A stretch of DNA of 64,000 bases from Meridianimarinicoccus marinus (GTDB taxonomy: Bacteria; Pseudomonadota; Alphaproteobacteria; Rhodobacterales; Rhodobacteraceae). Location of the stretch: the NCBI RefSeq assembly GCF_040689105.1, contig NZ_JBFBVU010000017.1:23540-87539 (forward strand). Reading direction: 5' to 3'. The notes below the pieces were generated by a model, which was given only the letters and a program-made list of their open reading frames with translations, was not told the DNA's origin and made no database searches. The position numbers were made by a program, and so were the translations under genes. Every line of letters starts with the position of its first letter. Position 1 is the first letter of the stretch. Below are positions 35,767-44,306 of this stretch, one piece after another.

Positions 35767-37338
35767 ATGGGCCACCGGGTCTCCAGCGACCGGATCATCA
35801 TCGTCGGAGCCGGACTGGGGGCGCTTTACGCCGCCCTGTGTCTGGCCCCGCGCCCGGTGGTCCTGCTGACGCCGACGCCGCTGGGCTTCGGCGCCAGTTC
35901 GGCCTGGGCGCAGGGCGGTGTGGCGGCGGCCATGGCGGTGGCCGACAGCCCGTCGCTGCATGCCGATGACACCATTCGCGCCGGGGCCGGCACCGTTGAT
36001 CCGGCGATCGCCGCGCAGGTGACCGAGGCCGCCCGTAACCATATCCGCGCACTGACCGATCTGGGCACGCCCTTCGACCGCGACAGCCAGGGCGGCTATG
36101 TGCTCAGCCGCGAGGCCGCGCATTCGCTGGCCCGTGTCGTGCGGGTGCAGGGCGATCAGGCTGGCAAGGCGATCATGGAAGCGCTGATCGCCCGCGTCCG
36201 CGCCACCCCGTCGATCCAGGTGTTGACCGGAGTTCTGGCCACCGGGCTGGTGACCGAAGGCCCCCGCGTGACCGGGGTCGAGGTCATGCGGGTCAGCCCG
36301 TCGCGCAGCATCCCCGTCGCGCTGGAGGGGCCAGCGGTGCTGCTGGCCGGTGGCGGTTCGGGCGGGCTTTATGCGCGCACCACCAACCCCGCGCCAATCC
36401 GGGGGCAGGTCATGGGGCTGGCGGCGCGTGCCGGGGCGCAGATGGCAGACATGGAGTTCGTGCAATTCCACCCCACCGCCATCGACTGCGGCGAGGACCC
36501 GGTACCGCTGGCGACCGAGGCGCTGCGCGGCGAAGGCGCGGTTCTAGTCAACCGGCATGGCGCGCGCTTCATGATCGACGCCCATCCCGAGGCCGAGCTG
36601 GCCCCGCGCGATGTGGTCGCCCGCGCGGTCTTTGCCGAGGTGCAGGCGGGCAACCGTCCGGCCTTGGACACCCGCGCCGCCATCGGCGCGGCCCTGCCCG
36701 AGCGTTTCCCGGCCGTTGCCGCTGCTTGCGCCCGCGCCGGGATCGATCCGCTGACCCAGCCGATCCCGGTCACCCCGGCGGCGCATTATCACATGGGCGG
36801 TGTTGCCACCGACGCGCGCGGCCGCGCCAGCCTTGACGGCCTTTGGATTTGCGGAGAGGCTGCGGCCACTGGCTTGCACGGTGCCAACCGGCTGGCTTCG
36901 AACGGGTTGCTGGAAGCGCTGGTCTTTGCCGCCACCATCGCCGGTGATCTGGGCGTGGAACTGGCGCCGGTCGCCGATGCCCCCGAGGTTGCCCTGCCCG
37001 ATACCGGCCCGGCCCCCGCCCCCGATCCGCAAGCGATCACCGATCTGCGTGAGACCATGTCCAACCATGTCGGCGTGTTGCGCACGGCCGATGGCTTGCA
37101 ACAGGCGCTGACCCGGATCGCGGACCTGGAGGCCGCGCAGTCCGAGGTGCCCGATGTGGTCAACATGACCGCCACAGCCAGTCTGATTGCCGCTGCAGCC
37201 TTCCAGCGCACCGAAACCCGGGGCAGCCATGCGCGCACGGATTTCCCCGATCCCGACCCGGCGCAGGCACAGCGCAGCTTTCTGACCCTGAACGATGCGC
37301 GGACCCTGACCCGCGCCCTTGCAAAGGACACGGCATGA
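35767..37338 (+). CDS. nadB: L-aspartate oxidase
   Basis: A 523-residue FAD enzyme making iminoaspartate for NadA. Visible: I-V-G-A-G-L-G-A-L at the N-terminus, S-A-W-A-Q-G-G-V-A-A, E-F-V-Q-F-H-P-T-A, and G-L-H-G-A-N-R-L-A-S-N-G-L-L-E-A near residue 380. It starts eight bases after nadA stops and overlaps nadC by four bases (ATGA). Confidence 0.93.
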   Translation: MGHRVSSDRIIIVGAGLGALYAALCLAPRPVVLLTPTPLGFGASSAWAQGGVAAAMAVADSPSLHADDTIRAGAGTVDPAIAAQVTEAARNHIRALTDLGTPFDRDSQGGYVLSREAAHSLARVVRVQGDQAGKAIMEALIARVRATPSIQVLTGVLATGLVTEGPRVTGVEVMRVSPSRSIPVALEGPAVLLAGGGSGGLYARTTNPAPIRGQVMGLAARAGAQMADMEFVQFHPTAIDCGEDPVPLATEALRGEGAVLVNRHGARFMIDAHPEAELAPRDVVARAVFAEVQAGNRPALDTRAAIGAALPERFPAVAAACARAGIDPLTQPIPVTPAAHYHMGGVATDARGRASLDGLWICGEAAATGLHGANRLASNGLLEALVFAATIAGDLGVELAPVADAPEVALPDTGPAPAPDPQAITDLRETMSNHVGVLRTADGLQQALTRIADLEAAQSEVPDVVNMTATASLIAAAAFQRTETRGSHARTDFPDPDPAQAQRSFLTLNDARTLTRALAKDTA

Positions 37339-38189
37339 GCCTTGCTTTCGCCACCCTGCCCGATCTGGTTCTGGAACCGCTGGTGCGGTCCGCGCTTGAG
37401 GAAGACCTCGGCGCGTTCGGCGATGTCACCACCCGCGCAGTGATCCCGCCGGGCACCCGCTATGACGCGCGCATCGTGGCGCGGCAGGCGGGCGTGGTGT
37501 CGGGGTTGGCGCTGGCGCGCATTGCCTTCCGGCTGATCGATCCGCAACTGACAGTCACCGCGCGCGTGACCGACGGTGCCGGCTGTGCCCCCGGCGATGT
37601 GCTGCTGGAGGTCTCCGGAGACGCCGCCTCGATCCTGTCGGCGGAACGGGTGGGGCTGAATTTCATGGGCCGCCTGATGGGCATTGCCACGCAGACGGCG
37701 GCTTTCGTGGCCGAGACCAGGGGCACCAGGGCGCGCATCACCTGCACCCGCAAGACCACGCCGGGCCTGCGCGCGGTGGAAAAACTGGCGGTGCTGCATG
37801 GCGGCGGGTCGAGCCATCGCTACGGGCTGTCGGACGCGATCCTGATCAAGGACAACCACATCGCCGCAGCCGGGGGTATTGAGGCCGTGCTGGAGGCCGC
37901 GCGTGCCCATGCCTCGCACATGATGCGCGTCGAGATCGAGGTGGACACGCTGGCGCAACTGGATCAGGTGCTGGCCCATGGCGGTGCCGACGTCGTGCTT
38001 CTGGACAATATGGACACACCCACCCTGACCGAAGCCGTGCGCCGCGCGGAGGGCCGGATCCTCACCGAAGCCTCGGGCAACATGCGGCTGGACCGCATCG
38101 CCGAAGTGGCGGCGACGGGGGTGGATTTCATCTCGGTCGGGGCGCTGACCCATTCGGTCACCAACGTCGATATCGGGTTGGATTTCTGA
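37335..38189 (+). CDS. nadC: Nicotinate-nucleotide pyrophosphorylase (carboxylating)
   Basis: A 284-residue enzyme converting quinolinate and PRPP to nicotinate mononucleotide. The T-R-K-T-T-P-G-L-R motif, the H-G-G-G-S-S-H-R-Y-G-L loop and I-K-D-N-H are the PRPP/quinolinate-binding residues of the family. AAAGGA lies six bases before ATG 37335. Its stop is four bases from the convergent AraC-type gene. Confidence 0.94.
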   Translation: MSLAFATLPDLVLEPLVRSALEEDLGAFGDVTTRAVIPPGTRYDARIVARQAGVVSGLALARIAFRLIDPQLTVTARVTDGAGCAPGDVLLEVSGDAASILSAERVGLNFMGRLMGIATQTAAFVAETRGTRARITCTRKTTPGLRAVEKLAVLHGGGSSHRYGLSDAILIKDNHIAAAGGIEAVLEAARAHASHMMRVEIEVDTLAQLDQVLAHGGADVVLLDNMDTPTLTEAVRRAEGRILTEASGNMRLDRIAEVAATGVDFISVGALTHSVTNVDIGLDF

Positions 38190-38193
38190 GCGC

Positions 38194-39198
38194 TCAGGCC
38201 GTCTGTGCCACGGGCCGCCGGGCTTGCGCCGGGGTCATGCCGGTCCAGCCGCGAAAGGCGCGGTAGAAGGCATTGGCATCGCTGAAGGCCAGCAGGCAGG
38301 CGATGTCCTCGACCGGCAGCCCGCGATCCTGCAGGTAATGCAGGGCCAGATCGGTGCGGGTGGCGTCCAGAATGCCCTGAAAGCTGTGGCCGTCGCGCGC
38401 CAGATGGCGTTGCAGGCTGCGCTTGGACAGGTTGAGCCGGGCGCTGACGGCCTCTGCATTGGACTGGCCGCCGGGCAGAAGCTCCAGCAGCGCCGATCTG
38501 ACCCGCGCCGCGATCGGCAGGGCATCTGCGGCGTCAGGGTGGCGGCGTTGCAGCATTGGCGGAAACGTCGCCCAGATCTCGGGCGTGTCGGCCACCAGCG
38601 GCCGCGCGGCATCGCGGTCGGACAGTTCGAACAGCAGCCCCGGCGCGGTCTCCAGCGGGCAGCGCAGGAAATCCTCAAGCCGCTGGCGGTTGCCGTCATA
38701 AGAGGGCAGTCCTGCGCGTTGCAGCACGACCTCTTCCCCGGTGTGCCGGCGGATCATTTCCAGCAGGCAGATCAGGTCGAATGCCATGATCGACTGTGGC
38801 AGGGCGCAGGCCGGATCGGCAGGGGCCAGATGCAGTCGCAGGCCGTGCGATGTCGCTTCCGGGGTCAGCATGCAGGGCCCGATGCCGGGTTTCAGCAGCG
38901 ACAGCCGTTGCAGCCCAACCGCCACCGTGGGCGAGCGCGAGAACGCGAAGGTCGGCGGCGAGAACAGCCCGTGCGCATAGGCGATGGCCAGGTTGAAACA
39001 GGCCTCGGGTGTGCGGGCTTCCTCCAGCGCGGCGTTCCAGACGGCAAAAACTTCGGCGGCGGTCAGGCCCTTGCCGTCATCGACCAGCAGATCCGGTGAC
39101 ACCCCGGCGCGCCGCATCACGCGGGCGGGGTCGATCCTGAGGATGGAACAGATATCGCGCGATGTCTGCGCGAAGTGATGGCGGTCGCTCCGTGCCAT
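38194..39198 (-). CDS. AraC-family transcriptional regulator
   Basis: A 334-residue regulator. The C-terminal HTH (A-R-L-N-L-S-K-R-S-L-Q-R-H-L then D-I-A-C-L-L-A-F-S-D-A-N-A-F-Y-R-A-F-R-G-W-T-G) is typical of AraC proteins; the large N-terminal domain resembles the OruR/ArgR-like ligand-binding type. GGGAGAG is five bases before ATG 39198. It lies downstream of glcDEF and the TauE-like gene on the same strand. Regulation of glycolate use is possible but not shown. Confidence 0.82.
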   Translation of the reverse strand: MARSDRHHFAQTSRDICSILRIDPARVMRRAGVSPDLLVDDGKGLTAAEVFAVWNAALEEARTPEACFNLAIAYAHGLFSPPTFAFSRSPTVAVGLQRLSLLKPGIGPCMLTPEATSHGLRLHLAPADPACALPQSIMAFDLICLLEMIRRHTGEEVVLQRAGLPSYDGNRQRLEDFLRCPLETAPGLLFELSDRDAARPLVADTPEIWATFPPMLQRRHPDAADALPIAARVRSALLELLPGGQSNAEAVSARLNLSKRSLQRHLARDGHSFQGILDATRTDLALHYLQDRGLPVEDIACLLAFSDANAFYRAFRGWTGMTPAQARRPVAQTA

Positions 39199-39281
39199 GG
39201 GTCTCTCCCTTTCCGTCCACCAATGTGGGACAGCGCGGGGCCACCGGTCCAGACGGCAGATCGGCGCGCCCGGAGGGGGGG

Positions 39282-40109
39282 TCAGCCGCCGCTGAAGACG
39301 GCGCCGAGCATCCGCAGGGCCGTCAGGCCCAGGAAGATGGCAAAGGCAAAGCGCAGTTTCGCCGGGCTCAGCCAATGGGCCAGTCGCGCGCCCTGTGGGG
39401 CGGCGAATATGCTGGTGGAGAAGATTAGCAGCGCCGCGGGCAGGCTGACATAGCCCAGCGACCATGGTGGCCGTCCCTCGACCCCCCAGCCGGCCCAGAT
39501 GAAGCCCAGCACCGCCGGGACCGCGATCACCAGCCCGAAGGCCGAGGCCGTGCCCACAGCCCGATGCACCGGGAAGGAGAACAGCGTCAGGATCGGCACC
39601 GAGAGGGTGCCACCACCGATGCCCATCAGCGCCGAGAACCCACCGATGAGCGTGGCCAGTACCCCGCGCCCGGCAACCGAGGTCGGCGGCTGTTGCGCCA
39701 CGATGATCTGTTTGGGCTTGATCATGTTAAGGGCCACGATCAGCGCCACGCAGCCAAAGATCCCGGTCAGCACGAGGCTGGAAAACACCTTGGCCAGCAG
39801 CCCGCCGATGCCCGCGCCGACAAAGACGAAGGGCGCCCAGCCGCGCAGCAGATCCCAGTCGATGGCACCCTTGCGATTGTGCGACCGGGCTGAGGCGATC
39901 GAGGTCGGGATGATCGTCGCCAGCGAGGTGCCCACGGCCACATGCATGGCGATGTCGGGCGGGATGTTCAGCGCGCCCGACAGCAGGAACAGCACCGGCA
40001 CGATGACGATGCCGCCGCCCACGCCCAGCAGCCCGGCCATCACCCCGGCCACGGCGCCGGTCAGGATCAGCAGGCCGGCATAGACGATCAGCATCGGGTC
40101 GAAGGGCAT
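39282..40109 (-). CDS. TauE/SafE-family sulfite or organic anion exporter
   Basis: A 275-residue integral membrane protein with about eight helices. The two halves carry the paired glycine motifs G-L-L-G-V-G-G-G-I-V-I-V-P and L-M-G-I-G-G-G-T-L-S-V-P typical of TauE/SafE. ATG 40109 with AGGAG seven bases upstream is preferred over the longer frame. It follows glcF by 84 bases on the same strand, and may move glycolate or a sulfur compound. Confidence 0.82.
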   Translation of the reverse strand: MPFDPMLIVYAGLLILTGAVAGVMAGLLGVGGGIVIVPVLFLLSGALNIPPDIAMHVAVGTSLATIIPTSIASARSHNRKGAIDWDLLRGWAPFVFVGAGIGGLLAKVFSSLVLTGIFGCVALIVALNMIKPKQIIVAQQPPTSVAGRGVLATLIGGFSALMGIGGGTLSVPILTLFSFPVHRAVGTASAFGLVIAVPAVLGFIWAGWGVEGRPPWSLGYVSLPAALLIFSTSIFAAPQGARLAHWLSPAKLRFAFAIFLGLTALRMLGAVFSGG

Positions 40110-40193
40110 GCGGGATCTCCTGAAAAACGGCGCGCGCGATGTGCCTTCCAAGCACAGGTGCGCGGCAAGGAAAAGCGGGAAGCGGGGCTGCGG

Positions 40194-41477
40194 CTACAGC
40201 TCTGCCGGTTTCGGACCACCCGTGGCCCAGTCCAGAAGCTGCACCGTGTGCACAACCGGTACCTGGGCGCCCGAGCCGATCTGCATCATGCAGCCGATGT
40301 TGCCCGCCGCGATCACCTGCGGTGCGGTGGCCGCCAGCGTGTCCAGCTTGCGCGCCTTCAACTGGCCCGAGATCTCGGGCTGCAACAGGTTGTAGGTGCC
40401 CGCCGAACCGCAGCACAGATGGGCGTCGCGCGGTTCTGCCACCGTGAATCCGGCGGCCTTCAGCAGAGATTTCGGCGCGTCCTTGATCTGCTGGCCATGC
40501 TGCAGGGAACAGGCGGCGTGATAGGCCACGCGCAGGGGGGCGGCGTGCTGGGGATCGGTCAGGCCCAGAATTTCCATCACCTCGGAGACATCGCGGGCCA
40601 GCCCGGCCACGCGGGCGGCCTCGGCTTCCAGCGGATCGCCTTCGAACATGGCGCCATAGTCCTTCACCGTGGTGCCGCAGCCCGATGTGTTGATGAGGAT
40701 GGCATCCAGTCCGGCGCCCGCGATCTCGGCGGTCCAGGCGCGGATATTGGCGGCGGCCGAGGCGTGGCTTTCGCTTTGCTTGCCCATGTGGTGGGTCAGC
40801 GCCCCGCAGCAGCCCGCACCGGATGCCACCACAACCTCGCAACCGTGGCGGGTCAGCAGGCGGATGGTGGCGTCGTTGATCTCGGTGTTCAGCGCCTTCT
40901 GGGCGCAGCCTGTCATCAGCGCCACCCGCATGCGGCGCGGGCCGGTGGCGGGAAACACCTGCGGATCGTCGTTGCGGCTGACCGGCGGGATCTGGCGCGG
41001 GGCCATCTCGAGCATGGCTTTCAGGCGCGCGTCGGGCATCAGCCCCTTGAAGGGCCGTGCGATCTTCGCCCCCAGCAGGGCCAGCCGGAACCGCCCCGGA
41101 TGGGGCAGGATGCGGGCCAACATCCAACGCAGGGCGCGGTCGTGCCAAGGGCGCTGATAATGTTCCTCGATATAGGCGCGGGCGTGGTCGACCAGATGCA
41201 TGTAGTGCACGCCCGACGGACAGGTCGACATGCAGCTGAGGCAGCTCAGGCAGCGGTCGATGTGCTTGACCGTCTTGGCATCGGGGGTGCGGCCGGTCTC
41301 CAGCATTTCCTTCATCAGGTAGATGCGGCCGCGCGGGCTGTCCAACTCATCCCCCAGCACCTGATAGGTCGGACAGGTGGCGGTGCAGAAGCCGCAATGC
41401 ACGCAGGCGCGCAGGATCTTGTTGGCGCGGGCCGTGCCCGCATCGCGCAGCTGGTCTTCGGCGAAACTGGTTTGCAT
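40194..41477 (-). CDS. glcF: Glycolate oxidase iron-sulfur subunit
   Basis: A 427-residue protein with two 4Fe-4S motifs near the N-terminus (C-V-H-C-G-F-C-T-A-T-C-P and C-L-S-C-L-S-C-M-S-T-C-P) and paired CCG domains (A-G-C-C-G-A-L, L-C-C-G-S-A-G-T-Y). It passes electrons from GlcDE to the membrane. AGGAC precedes ATG 41477, 11 bases after glcE. Confidence 0.93.
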   Translation of the reverse strand: MQTSFAEDQLRDAGTARANKILRACVHCGFCTATCPTYQVLGDELDSPRGRIYLMKEMLETGRTPDAKTVKHIDRCLSCLSCMSTCPSGVHYMHLVDHARAYIEEHYQRPWHDRALRWMLARILPHPGRFRLALLGAKIARPFKGLMPDARLKAMLEMAPRQIPPVSRNDDPQVFPATGPRRMRVALMTGCAQKALNTEINDATIRLLTRHGCEVVVASGAGCCGALTHHMGKQSESHASAAANIRAWTAEIAGAGLDAILINTSGCGTTVKDYGAMFEGDPLEAEAARVAGLARDVSEVMEILGLTDPQHAAPLRVAYHAACSLQHGQQIKDAPKSLLKAAGFTVAEPRDAHLCCGSAGTYNLLQPEISGQLKARKLDTLAATAPQVIAAGNIGCMMQIGSGAQVPVVHTVQLLDWATGGPKPAEL

Positions 41478-41488
41478 GTGTGTCCTGC

Positions 41489-42676
41489 TCAGGCCCGCAT
41501 GAGGCCGGGGTTCAGAATGCCGGCGGGGTCGAACCGCGCGCACAGATCGGCGGCGATCCGCTCCAGCCGGGGTGCCTGCGGTTGGAAGACCGGGACGGCG
41601 GTGCGCAAGGGCGCGGGGCCGCGGAACAGCATGGCGTGGCCCTGCCCGTTCGGAATGGCCGCGCGGATCGCGTCGGCCTGTGCCGGGTCCGCGTCGGGCA
41701 GCGCCAGCCACAGCACGGCACCGCCCTGATCGACCATGCCGCGCGCGCCCAGACGGTCTGACAGCGCGGACAGAATGCCGGGGGTAAGGCTGGCCTTCAG
41801 CGACAGGCGCCAGACCGGGCCGTCGTGATCGGCGAAACCGGTGCAATCGCGGATGGAAGACCACGGCGCGGCAGGATCATCCGCGTCCATCGGCGTCGGC
41901 CCATCGTCGGCCAGAAGCGCCGACAGCTTGTCGCGGCGATAGGCGACCTGTGCCGTCAGACCCTCGATACGCAGCCAGGCGGTGCCCTCGGCCCAGGCCG
42001 CGCCCGAGACCTCGAACGGGGTGGTCAGCGCCTGTGCGAACAGCTTGACGCCGCGCTCCAGCGTGATGCCTTCGAAGCGCAGGGTCGCGCTGGCCTCGGG
42101 ACGCGGCAGCACCTTCAGCGCGACTTCGGTCAGCACCCCCAGTGTGCCATAGGCGCCGCATTGCAGCTTGGACAGGTCCAGCCCGGTGACGTTCTTCATC
42201 ACCCGGCCGCCGTTGCGCACCAACTGTCCCTGCCCGTCCACGAAGCGCACGCCCAGCAGGTAGTCGCGGCAGGCGCCGCCCTGCACCCGGCGCGGGCCGG
42301 ACTGGTTGCCCGCCACGGCGCCGCCGATGGTCGGCGCGCCGCTGCTGCCCAGAAGCGCGCGGAAATCCGGCGGCTCGAAAGCCAGCATCTGGCCATGCTC
42401 GGCCAGCGCCGCCTCGATCTCGGCCAGCGGCGTCGCCGCTTTCGCCTCAATCACCAGCGCGCCGGGTTCATAGCGGGTGATTCCGGTCACACCCGACACA
42501 TCCAGTACGGCGGCCTGCGGCACCGGCTGGCCAAGCGCCTGCTTGCTGCCGCCCGCGCGCAGGCGCAGCGGTTGCCTGGTCGCATGGGCCTCGGCCACCG
42601 CGGCCTGAACCGCTGCTTCGTCGTCAGGGGCGGCAAAGACCGTCATGGGGGCATCCGTTGTAGCAAGGTCAGTCAT
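41489..42676 (-). CDS. glcE: Glycolate oxidase FAD-binding subunit
   Basis: A 395-residue FAD-binding oxidase subunit. The N-terminal flavin domain shows L-R-A-G-G-S-K, G-S-S-G-A-P-T-I-G-G-A-V-A-G-N-Q-S-G-P-R-R and N-V-T-G-L-D-L-S-K-L. The gene overlaps the end of glcD by eight bases, so translation is coupled. Confidence 0.92.
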   Translation of the reverse strand: MTDLATTDAPMTVFAAPDDEAAVQAAVAEAHATRQPLRLRAGGSKQALGQPVPQAAVLDVSGVTGITRYEPGALVIEAKAATPLAEIEAALAEHGQMLAFEPPDFRALLGSSGAPTIGGAVAGNQSGPRRVQGGACRDYLLGVRFVDGQGQLVRNGGRVMKNVTGLDLSKLQCGAYGTLGVLTEVALKVLPRPEASATLRFEGITLERGVKLFAQALTTPFEVSGAAWAEGTAWLRIEGLTAQVAYRRDKLSALLADDGPTPMDADDPAAPWSSIRDCTGFADHDGPVWRLSLKASLTPGILSALSDRLGARGMVDQGGAVLWLALPDADPAQADAIRAAIPNGQGHAMLFRGPAPLRTAVPVFQPQAPRLERIAADLCARFDPAGILNPGLMRA

Positions 42677-44117
42677 GGGCGGCCCGCCGCGCGGCGCTCA
42701 GGTCCAGCGGGAACACCTTGGTGGGGTTCAGCTTCCAGGCCGGGTCGAACACATCCTTGACCTGCATCTGCGCCTCCAGATCCTCGGCACTGAACTGATA
42801 GGTCATCAGATCGCGCTTTTCGATGCCCACGCCATGCTCGCCCGTCAGGCAGCCGCCCGCATCCACGCAGGCGCGCAGGATGTCGAAGCCGAAGGCCTCG
42901 GCACGCTCCAGATCGCCCGGCGTGTTGGCGTCGAACAGGATCAGCGGATGCATGTTGCCGTCGCCGGCGTGAAACACGTTGGCGACCTTCAGACCATGCT
43001 CGGCGCTCAGCTCGGCAATGCGTTTCAGCGTGGCCGGCAGGGCGGAAACCGGCACCGTGCCGTCCAGGCACATGTAGTCGTTGATCTGCCCCATCGCCCC
43101 GAAGGCCGACTTGCGGCCCTTCCAGATCAGCGCGCTTTCGCCCGCACTTTCGCTGACGCGCATCTCGACCGGGTTCAGGCGCTCGGCGATGGCGGTGATC
43201 CGGTCCAGCTGATCGGCAATCTCGGCGTCGGAGCCTTCGACCTCGACGATCAGCAGCGCCTCGCACAGCGGATAGCCGGCATGCGCGAAATTCTCGACCA
43301 CCTCGATACAGGGGCGGTCCATGTATTCGATGGCCACCGGCAGCACGCCCGAGCGGATGATATCGGCCACGCAGTGCCCGGCGACCTCGGCGCTGTCGAA
43401 GCCGATCATCACCGGGCGCGCACCTTCGGGCTTGGGCAGTATGCGCAGCGTGGCCTCGGTCACCACCCCAAGCTGGCCTTCCGAGCCGCAGATCACCCCC
43501 AGCAGATCCAGTCCCGGTGCATCCGGGGCCGGGCCGCCGATCTCGACCACCTCGCCATCGGCCAGCACGAGGGTCACCCCCAGCAGGTTGTTCGTGGTCA
43601 CCCCGTATTTCAGGCAATGCGCCCCGCCCGAGTTCATCGCGATGTTGCCGGCAATGGCACAGGCCAGTTGCGACGAGGGGTCCGGCGCATAGAAAAACCC
43701 GTCGCCTTCAACGGCCCCGGTCACCGCCAGATTGGTGATGCCGGTCTGCACCCGGATGAAGCGGTTGTCGTAGTCGGTCTCCAGCACTCCGTTCAGCCGT
43801 GCGGTGCCCAGGATGACGCTATCGGCGGTGGGCAGCGCGCCGCCCGACAGCGAGGTGCCCGAGCCGCGCGGCACCACCGGCACGCCCAGACGGTGACAGG
43901 TGGCCATGACGGCTGCCACCTGCGCGGTGTCATGGGGCAGCACCACCGCCAGCGGCGGGCAGCGATAGGCCGACAACCCGTCGCATTCATAGGCCAGCGT
44001 TTCGAAGGTGTCCGAGATCACCGCATCGGCCGGCAACACCTTGGCCAGTTCGGCCACGATCTGATCGCGGCGGGACATCACGCCGGGATCCGGTGGTGCC
44101 ATCTGGATGCTGGACAT
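42669..44117 (-). CDS. glcD: Glycolate oxidase catalytic FAD subunit
   Basis: A 482-residue FAD-linked oxidase converting glycolate to glyoxylate. Seen: V-V-P-R-G-S-G-T-S-L-S-G-G-A in the FAD domain, N-S-G-G-A-H-C-L-K-Y-G, and the C-terminal H-A-G-D-G-N-M-H-P and G-E-H-G-V-G-I-E-K motifs. GGGAGG lies five bases before ATG 44117. It is the first gene of the glcDEF operon, divergent from tex across a palindrome-bearing region. Confidence 0.94.
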   Translation of the reverse strand: MSSIQMAPPDPGVMSRRDQIVAELAKVLPADAVISDTFETLAYECDGLSAYRCPPLAVVLPHDTAQVAAVMATCHRLGVPVVPRGSGTSLSGGALPTADSVILGTARLNGVLETDYDNRFIRVQTGITNLAVTGAVEGDGFFYAPDPSSQLACAIAGNIAMNSGGAHCLKYGVTTNNLLGVTLVLADGEVVEIGGPAPDAPGLDLLGVICGSEGQLGVVTEATLRILPKPEGARPVMIGFDSAEVAGHCVADIIRSGVLPVAIEYMDRPCIEVVENFAHAGYPLCEALLIVEVEGSDAEIADQLDRITAIAERLNPVEMRVSESAGESALIWKGRKSAFGAMGQINDYMCLDGTVPVSALPATLKRIAELSAEHGLKVANVFHAGDGNMHPLILFDANTPGDLERAEAFGFDILRACVDAGGCLTGEHGVGIEKRDLMTYQFSAEDLEAQMQVKDVFDPAWKLNPTKVFPLDLSAARRAAHD

Positions 44118-44198
44118 GTGGCCTCCCTGCCGCTGTAACCTTGTGACGATCCGCGATCGCCCGTCGCCCGCATCAGACAGCAAACCGGGGGGCAACTG

Positions 44199-44213
44199 CA
44201 AGACAATGTCTTG
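44199..44213. promoter_or_regulatory. Perfect palindrome between glcD and tex
   Basis: CAAGACA-A-TGTCTTG is a perfect 7-1-7 inverted repeat in the 189-base divergent region, 82 bases before glcD and 94 before tex. It has the form of a dimeric repressor site (for example a GntR-type glycolate regulator). The binding protein is not in the window. Confidence 0.45.
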
Positions 44214-44306
44214 GCTGATCAACAATCGCCGCCGCCGTGTCCGAAGTCCTTGGCGCGCGCCGAACGGATCGTTACACCGGTCTTCCGACCACAGTGGAGA
44301 GCTTCC

